Positions 25,060 to 33,052 of a stretch of 51,149 bases of DNA are shown in pieces. The stretch's first letter is position 1. Every line of letters starts with the position of its first letter. Made by a program: the position numbers and the translations under genes. The stretch is taken from positions 1 to 51,149 of the forward strand of contig JAVVPL010000003.1 of assembly GCA_036655775.1 (NCBI GenBank), read 5' to 3'. The stretch is from JAVVPL01 sp036655775 (GTDB taxonomy: Bacteria; Bacteroidota; Bacteroidia; Bacteroidales; P3). Below the pieces are notes generated by a model that saw only the letters and a list, made by a program, of their open reading frames with translations, had not been told where the DNA came from and ran no database searches.

Positions 25060-26106
25060 TTAATTTTTTTTGAAAATAGTCTCCAAATATTCTGCAATAG
25101 ACTTAGGCATAGCGTATTTACTAATTTCATTTTTTTTCACAAAAACATATTTTTGTTGTAATTCAGTCCATTCTTGGGTCGACAAATGGGTGCATTGATA
25201 AAAAGAAATATGTAGTTTTTGATGACTTAGGCATTGTACAATTTGTTTATCATAACAAAGAGTGCCATAAAAAGACAAATTTTCTTCTGCAATGCGTTTG
25301 TTTTTCAAAGGGGCTAGATTTAGTTCTAGCATAGGAAATTCCCACATATTTTGCCAAATATCTTTGGCTTTACGTTTGTGCAAAAACACTCCCTGTGCAT
25401 TGTGCGCAACAAAATAAACAAATACCCTATCTTTCAATTCTTTTTTCTTGGTTTTGATAGGTAATTCGCTTGTCAATTCGCGTGTGTAGGCAATACAATC
25501 TAGTTTGAAAATACATTTATCACAAAGGGGATTTTGTGGTTTGCATTGTAAGGCCCCAAATTCCATAATGGCTTGATTGAATAAATCGGGTCGATCTTTG
25601 TCGATGAGGTTTTCTAATTGAATTCTTATTTTTGTATGGGTGGACGCCAAATCAATGGGTTCAAAAATTCCAAATAGTCGGCTCATAACCCTTAAAACAT
25701 TGCCATCAACCACAGGATATGCTTCTTTGTAGGCAAAAGAAGCAATAGCTGCTGCGGTGTATTCGCCCACACCTTTGAGTGCCCTAATTTGCGTGTATTC
25801 GCGCGGAAAAACGCCTTTGAAATTTTCCATAATACTTCGTGCTGCGTGGTGTATGTTTCGTGCACGTGAATAATAACCTAGGCCTTGCCACAATTTCAAA
25901 ACTTCCGATTCTTGGGCTTGCGCTAAAGTGCGTATATTGGGAAATCGTTGAATAAATCGTGTAAAATAATCAAATCCTTGTATTACGCGTGTTTGTTGTA
26001 ATATAATTTCAGAAACCCAAATTTGATAGGGATCTTGCGTATTTCGCCAAGGAAGTTGTCTATGGGCTACTTCAAACCACAAAATAAGGTCTTTAGCAAA
26101 ATTCAT
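25060..26106 (-). CDS. mutY: A/G-specific adenine glycosylase MutY
   Basis: 348 residues from the ATG at 26106. Longer in-frame starts run into a promoter and a tandem repeat and were rejected. Seen: substrate-recognition glutamate in SEIILQQTRV, the helix-hairpin-helix GVGEYTAAAI followed by the catalytic Asp in YPVVDGNVLRV, the [4Fe-4S] motif C-X6-C-X2-C-X5-C (CKPQNPLCDKCIFKLDC), and a C-terminal NUDIX-like domain for 8-oxoG recognition (about 230-348). It removes adenine mispaired with 8-oxoguanine. It is divergent from the HU gene, with overlapping promoters. Confidence 0.96.
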   Translation of the reverse strand: MNFAKDLILWFEVAHRQLPWRNTQDPYQIWVSEIILQQTRVIQGFDYFTRFIQRFPNIRTLAQAQESEVLKLWQGLGYYSRARNIHHAARSIMENFKGVFPREYTQIRALKGVGEYTAAAIASFAYKEAYPVVDGNVLRVMSRLFGIFEPIDLASTHTKIRIQLENLIDKDRPDLFNQAIMEFGALQCKPQNPLCDKCIFKLDCIAYTRELTSELPIKTKKKELKDRVFVYFVAHNAQGVFLHKRKAKDIWQNMWEFPMLELNLAPLKNKRIAEENLSFYGTLCYDKQIVQCLSHQKLHISFYQCTHLSTQEWTELQQKYVFVKKNEISKYAMPKSIAEYLETIFKKN

Positions 26107-26131
26107 AAATATTATTTTTTGATAAAACATT

Positions 26132-26161
26132 GCAAAGTTAATTTTTTTTTCATAACTTTGC
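26132..26161. promoter_or_regulatory. Back-to-back -7 boxes for mutY and HU, forming an inverted repeat
   Basis: GCAAAGTTA at 26132-26140 and TAACTTTGC at 26153-26161 are exact reverse complements, 12 bases apart. Each contains TAACTTTG (TAnnTTTG) on opposite strands: 26140-26133 directs mutY (27 bases to its ATG) and 26153-26160 directs HU (about 150-base leader). Confidence 0.6.
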
Positions 26162-26235
26162 GACCCTTTATGATTTGTGTCCTCTACAATTTTTTTTTTT
26201 ACAACATAAGTACGTAAAAAAAAATAAGTTAAGGA

Positions 26236-26277
26236 AGAATAGAAAGAATAGAAAGAATAGAAAGAATAGAAAGAATA
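26236..26277. repeat. 9-base tandem repeat in the HU leader
   Basis: AGAATAGAA is repeated four times exactly (26236-26271), with a six-base partial fifth copy. It ends 35 bases before the HU ATG, inside the predicted 5' leader, so changes in copy number would alter leader length only. Confidence 0.9.
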
Positions 26278-26312
26278 CAATTTTATAAAAATAATTTAAA
26301 AACTAACTAAAA

Positions 26313-26600
26313 ATGACAAAAGCAGAAATTGTTGCAGAAATTGCAAATAAAACTGGCATTGAAAAAGTTACCGTTTTGGCTACAGTGGAATCTTTCATGG
26401 ATGTTTTAAAAGATACTATGTGTCAAGGTGAAAACGTATATTTGAGAGGCTTTGGCAGCTTCATAATTAAACAAAGAGCAGCAAAAACAGGTAGAAATAT
26501 TTCTAAAAATACTTCTATTGTGATTCCAGCTCACAATATCCCAGCATTTAAACCTGCCAAAACATTTGTATCAGAAGTTAAAAACAAAGTAAAAGCTTAA
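26313..26600 (+). CDS. hup: HU-family DNA-binding protein
   Basis: 95 residues, standard HU/IHF length. Seen: MTKAEIVAEIANKTGIEKV, the beta-arm region LRGFGSFIIKQRAAKTGRNI, and the intercalating-proline segment AHNIPAFKPAKTF. It bends and compacts DNA as a dimer. Whether it is HU or one IHF-like chain cannot be told, because Bacteroidota carry several copies. It is followed after 4 bases by a 29-codon gene and then by a terminator. Confidence 0.95.
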   Translation: MTKAEIVAEIANKTGIEKVTVLATVESFMDVLKDTMCQGENVYLRGFGSFIIKQRAAKTGRNISKNTSIVIPAHNIPAFKPAKTFVSEVKNKVKA

Positions 26601-26604
26601 TAAC

Positions 26605-26694
26605 ATGCCCAGCGGAAAAAAAAGAAAAAGACATAAGATGGCGACCCACAAACGTAGAAAACAATTACGCAAGAATCGTCATAAGAAAAAATAG
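26605..26694 (+). CDS. 29-residue basic protein, AURKAIP1/COX24-domain (bS22/mS38-like) ribosomal candidate
   Basis: This tiny frame starts MPSGKKRKRHKMATHKRRKQ and ends LRKNRHKKK, followed by TAG. Nearly two thirds of its residues are Lys, Arg or His. It begins 4 bases after the HU stop. The pattern KRHKMxTHKRRKxLRKxRHKKK matches the small proteins that databases label AURKAIP1/COX24-domain. The mitochondrial relative (mS38) and the actinobacterial bS22 are small-subunit ribosomal proteins, so a ribosomal role is likely (inference from family). The same position, between HU and RNase G, is usual in Bacteroidota as I recall. It is too short for common gene finders. Confidence 0.8.
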   Translation: MPSGKKRKRHKMATHKRRKQLRKNRHKKK

Positions 26695-26714
26695 TCTTTG
26701 AAGTTTATAAAAAT

Positions 26715-26758
26715 AGACACTTGATGCATTATTTTTGTGTCAAGTGTTTGTTTTTTTT
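26715..26758 (+). terminator. Intrinsic terminator/attenuator after the HU operon
   Basis: Arms ACACTTGA (26717-26724) and TCAAGTGT (26740-26747), extendable by weak pairs, are followed by TTG and eight T (26751-26758). It lies 32 bases before the RNase G start, so RNase G depends on read-through or on a promoter I cannot see. Confidence 0.75.
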
Positions 26759-26790
26759 ATGTATCATTCATTGTCCCTTCAATTTTATTT

Positions 26791-28344
26791 GTGAGTAAAG
26801 AATTAATTATTAATGTTACCCCTACGGGAGTAGTAATAGCCCTATTAGAAGATAAACAACTAGTAGAAATACATCGAGAAAAAAACAGTACCATGCACTC
26901 TGTGGGTGATGTGTTTTTGGGTCGAGTCAAGAAAGTTATGCCAGGTTTAAATGCGGCATTTGTTGAGGTTGGATCTGACAAAGAAGGCTTTTTACATTTA
27001 TTAGATCTTGGAACGCAAATCCAAACAATTACAAAGTATGTAAATTGTGCCATGCACGGAGATAAGGCTCAACTTGCCATGAGCCGTGTAAAACTTCGTG
27101 ACGAGAGTGCCAAAACCGAAGGAATTGGATCTATTCTCAAGCAAAATCAACAAATTTTAGTACAAGTTGCCAAAGAACCTATATCCACAAAAGGTCCTCG
27201 TTTAAGTGCGGAGATTTCTTTTGCGGGCAGGTATATTGTACTGGTTCCTTTTGGAAACAAAATTTCCATTTCCCAAAAAATCAAAAGTGTAGAAGAACGC
27301 AATCGTTTGAAAAGTTTGATACTAAGTATTCGACCTCAAAATTATGGCGTAATTATCCGTACGGTAGCAGAGGGGAAAAGTGTGTCGGAATTAAATTCTG
27401 ATTTACGTAATTTAGTACGAAAATGGGAATCGGTTTCTGAACAGTTGCATAATGCAAAAGCTCCCATGAAGGTGTTTAGCGAAATGGATAAAACCGTGAG
27501 TATTTTGCGTGATTTTTTGAGTAGCGATTTTTTAAATATAGCGATAGATAATGCGAATGTTTTTGAAGAGGTTAAAGGATATATCGAAACCATAGCTCCA
27601 GATAAAAAAGAGATTGTAAAACAATACAAAGGGAAAGAACCTATTTTTGATTATTATGGTATTTCAAAACAAATTAAAGCCTCTTTTGGAAAAGTAGTAC
27701 CTATTCGTCGCAATGGAGCCTATTTGGTGATAGAACATACGGAAGCTATGCACGTAATTGACGTAAATAGTGGACATAGAGTGAATGCCGATCAATCACA
27801 AGAAGACAATGCCTTAGATGTCAATTTGGAGGCAGCGGTTGAAGTGGCTCGTCAAATGCGTTTGCGTGATATGGGTGGAATTACCGTGATTGATTTTATC
27901 GATCAAAGGGAAGCAAAAAATAGAAAAATACTCTATGATAGAATGGTGGAGGAAATGGCAAAGGATCCCTCTAAACATAATGTTTTGCCCCCTACGAAAT
28001 TTGGACTTATACAAATTACACGACAAAGAGTACGTCCTCAAACACAAATAGATGTTTTGGAAACTTGCCCTACCTGCGGAGGTACAGGTGAAATCAAACC
28101 CAGTGTAATGCTTATTGACGAGATTGAAGGCAATATAGAGTATCTTGTGCACGATCATAATGAAAAACATTTTAGTCTATCGGTGAATCCATATATTTAT
28201 GCCTATTTAAAACAATCTTTTGGTCGCCAACAATTTTTGTGGTGGCGTAAATACAAGCGATGGATTAAAATAAATAAAGTGGCATCACTTCAATTTTTAG
28301 AATATAAATTTATTGATCAAAACGGGGAAGAAATAGAAATCTAA
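26791..28344 (+). CDS. rng: Ribonuclease E/G family endoribonuclease
   Basis: 517 residues from the GTG at 26791 (VSKELIINVTPTGVVIALL). An earlier GTG lies within the terminator hairpin and adds unrelated hydrophobic residues. Seen: S1 RNA-binding domain (about 35-120) with GDVFLGRVKKVMPGLNAAFV, the DNase I-like catalytic domain with metal-binding aspartates in HVIDVNSGHR and ITVIDFIDQ, and the zinc-link CPTCGGTGEI. No long C-terminal degradosome scaffold is present, so it is RNase G-like in size. It processes rRNA and initiates mRNA decay in the cytoplasm. The pseudouridine synthase starts 3 bases after it. Confidence 0.95.
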   Translation: MSKELIINVTPTGVVIALLEDKQLVEIHREKNSTMHSVGDVFLGRVKKVMPGLNAAFVEVGSDKEGFLHLLDLGTQIQTITKYVNCAMHGDKAQLAMSRVKLRDESAKTEGIGSILKQNQQILVQVAKEPISTKGPRLSAEISFAGRYIVLVPFGNKISISQKIKSVEERNRLKSLILSIRPQNYGVIIRTVAEGKSVSELNSDLRNLVRKWESVSEQLHNAKAPMKVFSEMDKTVSILRDFLSSDFLNIAIDNANVFEEVKGYIETIAPDKKEIVKQYKGKEPIFDYYGISKQIKASFGKVVPIRRNGAYLVIEHTEAMHVIDVNSGHRVNADQSQEDNALDVNLEAAVEVARQMRLRDMGGITVIDFIDQREAKNRKILYDRMVEEMAKDPSKHNVLPPTKFGLIQITRQRVRPQTQIDVLETCPTCGGTGEIKPSVMLIDEIEGNIEYLVHDHNEKHFSLSVNPYIYAYLKQSFGRQQFLWWRKYKRWIKINKVASLQFLEYKFIDQNGEEIEI

Positions 28345-28347
28345 ACT

Positions 28348-29394
28348 ATGGAAATAAAAGCATCTCAAGATACGCCCCTGATTGAATTGTTGTTGGAGGC
28401 CTTTCCGCAAAGCAATAAAACACGTCTAAAAAAAATGATTAAATTGGCCTCTGTGCGCTTTCAAGGTGCGGTGGTCAAGCATCCCGATTTACTTATTAAA
28501 AAAGGACAATCGATAGAATTTAAAAAATATACGCCTCAAAAAACATATAGAGAAAAGGCACCTTTTCAAGTAGTTTACGAAGATGCGGATGTGATTGCTG
28601 TGCTAAAACCTGCGGGTATTCTTACTGCGGGTAGAACTACGGAAAAAATGCGTTCTATGTTTGGAATGGTACAATCGTGGCTTTCAAAAACCAGTAGTCG
28701 GAATCGTAAAAGTGAAAAAGAACGTTTCCCAAAAGTTGAAAAAGTAAAAATAGATAGAAGATATTCTGATAAAAAAGAATCAAGCACGGCTTTGGCTCCT
28801 CCAATATTGCTTATGGACACAAAGCCCAAAGCCCCTGAGGCAGCTTATACAATACATCGTTTAGATCGTGAAGTAAGCGGTATTCTTCTTTTTGCCAAAA
28901 CCGAAAAAGCGCAAATAGCACTTAAGGCAAATTGGGCAAAAGTGGATAAATACTATTATGCGCTTGTGGAGGGAACCCCAGAAAAACCCAAAGGGGTTAT
29001 TCGTTCTTGGATCTGCGAGGATCATAAGCAAAAAATGTATTCTTTACCCATAGCGGTTACATCGGCGGATACTATTGCATCTACACCTCCTCAAGCCGAT
29101 GCCAAATTAGCAATTACAGAGTATGAACTCATTGAAAAATATGAGGGTTGTTCACTCTTGCGAGTCAAACTTGAAACAGGACGAAAAAATCAAATTCGAT
29201 TGCATCTTTCCGATTTAGCTTGTCCGATTATTGGCGATCGTAAATATGGAGCCGATGATACTTATCGAAGACAAGTTCGTTTGTTTGCTTATGCAATTAA
29301 TTTTCCACATCCTAGTACAGGCAAAATGATAAAAATTGAATTGCCTATGCCCAAAACTTTTTTGGTATTGAACAAGGGGCATGAAAGCTACTAA
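28348..29394 (+). CDS. RluA-family RNA pseudouridine synthase
   Basis: 348 residues. An S4-like N-terminal domain (about 20-65; KTRLKKMIKLASVRFQGAVV) precedes the catalytic domain. Seen: EDADVIAVLKPAGILTAGR, the catalytic-Asp motif YTIHRLDREVSGILLFAKT, and the LETGRKNQIRLHLSDLACPIIGDRKYG signature. Between the first two motifs lies an unusually long, Lys/Arg/Ser-rich insert (about residues 105-165). The target uridine (rRNA or tRNA) cannot be assigned. It is tightly coupled to rng, suggesting co-expression of RNA-processing enzymes. Confidence 0.92.
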   Translation: MEIKASQDTPLIELLLEAFPQSNKTRLKKMIKLASVRFQGAVVKHPDLLIKKGQSIEFKKYTPQKTYREKAPFQVVYEDADVIAVLKPAGILTAGRTTEKMRSMFGMVQSWLSKTSSRNRKSEKERFPKVEKVKIDRRYSDKKESSTALAPPILLMDTKPKAPEAAYTIHRLDREVSGILLFAKTEKAQIALKANWAKVDKYYYALVEGTPEKPKGVIRSWICEDHKQKMYSLPIAVTSADTIASTPPQADAKLAITEYELIEKYEGCSLLRVKLETGRKNQIRLHLSDLACPIIGDRKYGADDTYRRQVRLFAYAINFPHPSTGKMIKIELPMPKTFLVLNKGHESY

Positions 29395-29429
29395 AAGGGA
29401 ATAATTGCCCAAAATTCACATTTTTTTTA

Positions 29430-29437
29430 TATCTTTG
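29430..29437 (+). promoter_or_regulatory. Probable promoter of the HAD-NeuB-TPP-FkbM operon
   Basis: TATCTTTG matches TAnnTTTG, with a TTG about 22 bases upstream (29405-29407). Transcription would begin about 45 bases before the first ATG. Confidence 0.5.
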
Positions 29438-29487
29438 CAGATTAGACTTGAAACATAGGTCTAAACTAAAATTACGCAAACTATACT

Positions 29488-30138
29488 ATGATGTACAAAA
29501 TACCAGTAGATAATTTTATTTTTGATTTAGATGGCACTTTGGTGGATTCAATAGGAGATATTGCGTATAGTTTACAAATTGCCTATCAAAATTTAGGTCT
29601 TATATACAATCCCGATTTACTTGTGATAGGGCCTCCCTTAGAAGATATTATTGAAATTTTGACCCCTTCAGTTTCTGAAAAACAAAAACAAAATATTATT
29701 GCAGAATTTAGAAAACACTATTCGCATAGTGATTTTTCTAGAACAATTCCTTACCAAGGAGTTGTAGAGGTGCTCAAAACACTTCAAAGCCAAGGAAAAC
29801 GTTTGTTTATAGCAACCAATAAACCCAAAAATGGTTCAAAAATGTTGTTAAATGCGCTTGATTTGAATTATTTTGAATTTGTGGGAACCCCCGATTATAT
29901 CGAAGGACAGTTGATGACAAAAACGGAAGTAATCAAATACATTGTAGCCAATTATCATTTAGATCCCAACAAAACCCTTATGGTAGGCGATACGCATCCC
30001 GATATTATTGCAGGGAAAAACAATCAATTACTCACTTTGGCTTTTACTGGCGGTTATGGCGAAAAAGAAAAAATAGCTTTGGAAGAACCAATTTTGTCCA
30101 TTCATGAATTTAAAGAAATATTAAATAAAACAAAATAA
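29488..30138 (+). CDS. HAD-superfamily phosphatase (phosphoglycolate phosphatase-like)
   Basis: 216 residues; either of two consecutive ATG codons may start it. Seen: HAD motif I FIFDLDGTLVDS, a helical C1 cap (about 18-85), motif II/III LFIATNKPKNGSK, and motif IV VGDTHPDIIAGKNN. Gph-like enzymes are promiscuous sugar-phosphate phosphatases. Here it is the first gene of an operon with a NeuB-family synthase 9 bases downstream. In nonulosonate and Kdn pathways a HAD phosphatase removes phosphate from the NeuB product, so a comparable pairing is possible (inference). A housekeeping phosphatase caught at the operon start is the alternative. Confidence 0.85.
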   Translation: MMYKIPVDNFIFDLDGTLVDSIGDIAYSLQIAYQNLGLIYNPDLLVIGPPLEDIIEILTPSVSEKQKQNIIAEFRKHYSHSDFSRTIPYQGVVEVLKTLQSQGKRLFIATNKPKNGSKMLLNALDLNYFEFVGTPDYIEGQLMTKTEVIKYIVANYHLDPNKTLMVGDTHPDIIAGKNNQLLTLAFTGGYGEKEKIALEEPILSIHEFKEILNKTK

Positions 30139-30147
30139 ATACAGATT

Positions 30148-31239
30148 ATGAACAGAGATATATTTGAAGGATTATTCGTTTTAGAATTAGCAAATAATCA
30201 TTGGGGCAATTTGAGCAGAGGCTTAAAAATCGTAAATGATTTTTCTCAAGTGGTACGATTCAACAATGTAAAAGCTGCAATTAAATTACAATTGAGAGAT
30301 GTTGATACGTTTATTCACAAAGATTTCAAAGATAGAGCCGATATTCGTTATATCAAAAAAACAATAGATACCAAAATGTCATACGACAATTTTTACGAAA
30401 TGGTACAAGCAATTCGTAAAGCAGGTTGTATCCCTATGGCAACGCCATTTGATGAAAAATCGGTGGAAATGTGTGTCAATTTAGGCATTCAAATTTTAAA
30501 AGTAGCAAGTTCCGATTTAAACGATTGGCCTTTGTTAGAAGCAATTGCTAAAACGCGGAAGCCCGTGGTTCTTTCAACAGGGGGATCTTCTATGAAAGAT
30601 ATAGATGATGTGGTTCGCTTTTTTTCCAATCGGAATATTCCTTTGGCTTTATTGCATTGTGTATCCTTGTATCCTTCCAAAGATAGAGATTTACAATTAA
30701 ATCAAATAGATTATTTAAAAGAAAGATATCCAAACAATGTGATAGGTCAATCGACTCATGAATTTACCGATTGGAGCAATTCGATGATGATTGCATACGC
30801 CAAAGGTGCCAGAGTATTTGAGCGACATATCGACATTGAAGAAGAAGGCTATAAAATTTCTCCCTATTGTTCCACTCCACATCAAATAGATACTTGGTTC
30901 AAAGCCTACCATAAGGCTGTTGAAATGTGTGGCGCTCCAGGTTCCCAAAAACGTATTCCCTCCGAAGAAGAGGTAGTATATCTAGATGCTTTGGTAAGAG
31001 GTGTATATGCTAAACACGATTTAAAAGCAGGCGATGTTCTCAACCATGAAACCTTAGAAGACGATATCTATATGGCCGTGCCACTTCAAAAAGGACAACT
31101 CTCTTGTCGTGAAATTATGTCGGGAGAGGTTTTGTTGAAAGATGTTGCCAAAGACCAAGCTCTTACCATCGAAGACATCGATTCTCCGTATGCGCACAAC
31201 GATAATTTAAAACAACTTATACAAGGTAGAGGTTTGTAA
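30148..31239 (+). CDS. NeuB/SpsE-family PEP-condensing sugar-acid synthase with SAF domain
   Basis: 363 residues. Seen: an N-terminal TIM-barrel with ELANNHWGN (family ELxxNHxG), AAIKLQLRDVDTF, MATPFDEKSVEM, LHCVSLYPS and IGQSTHEFTDW, then a C-terminal SAF (antifreeze-like) domain (about 285-345; LVRGVYAKHDLKAGDVL). Members condense phosphoenolpyruvate with an aldose to make sialic, legionaminic or related nine-carbon acids. The usual EKH(F/W)T segment is replaced by FERHIDIEEEGYKISPY, so it is a divergent branch. No cytidylyltransferase (NeuA-like), epimerase (NeuC) or aminotransferase partner is nearby, so the sugar is unknown. The next gene follows after one base. Confidence 0.82.
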   Translation: MNRDIFEGLFVLELANNHWGNLSRGLKIVNDFSQVVRFNNVKAAIKLQLRDVDTFIHKDFKDRADIRYIKKTIDTKMSYDNFYEMVQAIRKAGCIPMATPFDEKSVEMCVNLGIQILKVASSDLNDWPLLEAIAKTRKPVVLSTGGSSMKDIDDVVRFFSNRNIPLALLHCVSLYPSKDRDLQLNQIDYLKERYPNNVIGQSTHEFTDWSNSMMIAYAKGARVFERHIDIEEEGYKISPYCSTPHQIDTWFKAYHKAVEMCGAPGSQKRIPSEEEVVYLDALVRGVYAKHDLKAGDVLNHETLEDDIYMAVPLQKGQLSCREIMSGEVLLKDVAKDQALTIEDIDSPYAHNDNLKQLIQGRGL

Positions 31240-31240
31240 A

Positions 31241-33052
31241 ATGGCACAGGTAAAACTTAGCGATTTTGTTTTCGATTATTTGAATAAGGCATATCAAGTA
31301 GATAAGTTGTTTATGATTGCTGGGGGCGGGGCTATGCACTTAAACGATTCTGTGGGTAAAAATAAAAATATATCCTATTTGTGCAATCATCATGAACAAG
31401 CCTCAGCCATAGGAGCCGAAGGATTTGCAAGGATTGCACAAAAAATGGCTGTAGTTGTAGTGACCACAGGACCTGGAGGCACCAATACGCTCACAGGGGT
31501 GATAGGTCAATGGTTAGATACAGTCCCAGTGTTGTATATTTCGGGTCAAGTAAAATATGAAACCACTACGGCTTCTTGTTCTAATTTGAATTTACGTCAA
31601 TTGGGAGACCAAGAAATTAATATTGTAGACATAGTTAAACCCGTCACGAAATACGCCTCTATGGTGACAAATCCATTAGAGATTAAGCAAAAGCTTGACG
31701 AGGCTATTTATTGGGCAAATGAGGGCCGAAAAGGGCCTGTTTGGCTAGATATTCCCTTAAATGTACAAGGAGCAACCATCGATACCGAAAATTTAATCGA
31801 ATTTGTGCCTCCTCTTAAAGAGACCCTTCCATTTGAAACGGAACTACAGGATCTAATCGATTCCATAGAAAAGTCGGAACGACCTGTTATCATTGCTGGA
31901 AATGGAATTAGAGTGGCAGGTGCAGCCGATGATTTTTTACACCTACTAGCACACTACAAAATACCCGTAGTTTCTTCGTTTTTAGCTTGTGATTTGATAC
32001 CCTCCGATCATCCTTTGTATATTGGGAGATTGGGAACCATAGGCAATCGACCAGGAAATTTTGCTGTTCAAAATTCTGATCTTTTGATTTGTATAGGTAC
32101 GCGTAATAATATTCGACAAATTTCGTATAATTGGAAAGCTTTTGCAAGAGAAGCCAAAAAAGTGGTTATAGATATAGACCCTGCAGAACTCAAAAAACCA
32201 ACTTTACAAATAGATCTCCCCATAGTGGCGGATGCCAAATTGTTTATTCAAAAATGGATACAAAAAGCGGAATTGCTTGTACCTAAAGATTTTTCGCAAT
32301 GGATACAATGGAATCAAGAGAGAAAAACAAAATACTCGGCCTTTTTGCCAGAATATAAAACAGTAAAAGAGGGCGTGCATCCATATTATTTACTGTTTGA
32401 ACTTACCAAATTGCTAAAAGAAAACGATATTGTAGTTACAGGCAATGCAACGCCAAGTATTGTGTATTTTCAGTTAGGAGAGATCAAAAAAAATCAAAGA
32501 GTATTGTGGAATTCAGGTTGTGCAGCTATGGGATATGATTTGCCTGCAGCCATTGGTGCGGCTTTTGCTTCCAACGGAAAACGAGAAGTTATCTGTTTGG
32601 CAGGAGATGGTAGTTTGCAAATGAATATACAAGAATTGCAAACTTTGGTTCAACATCAATTGCCCATTAAATTATTTGTGTTAGATAACCAAGGATATAT
32701 TTCGATAAAACAAACCCAAGAAAATTTCTTTCAAGGACGATTGACAGCCTGTGGTACTAGTTCGGGAGTGAGTTTCCCAGATTTTGCAAAACTTACAGAA
32801 GCCTACGGATTGCCCACGCTTGTGATAGATCAACACGAAGGATTATCCCAAAAATTACAAAACGTATTACACACCTCAGGTCCTATCGTTTGCCATGTGA
32901 AATTACGTACCGATTATAAATTTTTACCTAAAACAGCCTCTGTTCAAAAAGCCGATGGATCTATGGTGTCGCGACCTTTAGAAGATATGTATCCATTTTT
33001 GGATAGAGAAGAATTTTTACAAAACCTTTTAATACATCCTCTAAATGAATAA
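31241..33052 (+). CDS. Thiamine-diphosphate-dependent, acetolactate-synthase-like enzyme (YerE-like)
   Basis: 603 residues with the three domains of the pyruvate-decarboxylating family. The N-terminal PYR domain has IAGGGAMHLNDSVGKN and the activating glutamate in CNHHEQASAIGAEGFAR (E52), then TTGPGGTNTLTGVIGQW. The central domain spans about 205-340. The C-terminal PP domain has the ThDP/Mg motif AGDGSLQMNIQEL (about 455) through DNQGYISIKQTQ. The stretch LRQLGDQEINIVDIVKPVTKYA resembles, as I recall it, YerE of yersiniose synthesis, which adds a two-carbon unit from pyruvate to CDP-3,6-dideoxy-4-ketoglucose. The CDP-dideoxysugar genes just beyond support that reading over branched-chain amino acid synthesis. 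Its substrate remains unproven. Confidence 0.8.
   Translation: MAQVKLSDFVFDYLNKAYQVDKLFMIAGGGAMHLNDSVGKNKNISYLCNHHEQASAIGAEGFARIAQKMAVVVVTTGPGGTNTLTGVIGQWLDTVPVLYISGQVKYETTTASCSNLNLRQLGDQEINIVDIVKPVTKYASMVTNPLEIKQKLDEAIYWANEGRKGPVWLDIPLNVQGATIDTENLIEFVPPLKETLPFETELQDLIDSIEKSERPVIIAGNGIRVAGAADDFLHLLAHYKIPVVSSFLACDLIPSDHPLYIGRLGTIGNRPGNFAVQNSDLLICIGTRNNIRQISYNWKAFAREAKKVVIDIDPAELKKPTLQIDLPIVADAKLFIQKWIQKAELLVPKDFSQWIQWNQERKTKYSAFLPEYKTVKEGVHPYYLLFELTKLLKENDIVVTGNATPSIVYFQLGEIKKNQRVLWNSGCAAMGYDLPAAIGAAFASNGKREVICLAGDGSLQMNIQELQTLVQHQLPIKLFVLDNQGYISIKQTQENFFQGRLTACGTSSGVSFPDFAKLTEAYGLPTLVIDQHEGLSQKLQNVLHTSGPIVCHVKLRTDYKFLPKTASVQKADGSMVSRPLEDMYPFLDREEFLQNLLIHPLNE

Noticed and set aside
26107..26280. 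58-codon N-terminal extension of MutY containing repeated Tyr-Ser-Phe
   Set aside because: It is a translation of the 9-base tandem repeat and promoter region; the ATG at 26106 fits the family's start.
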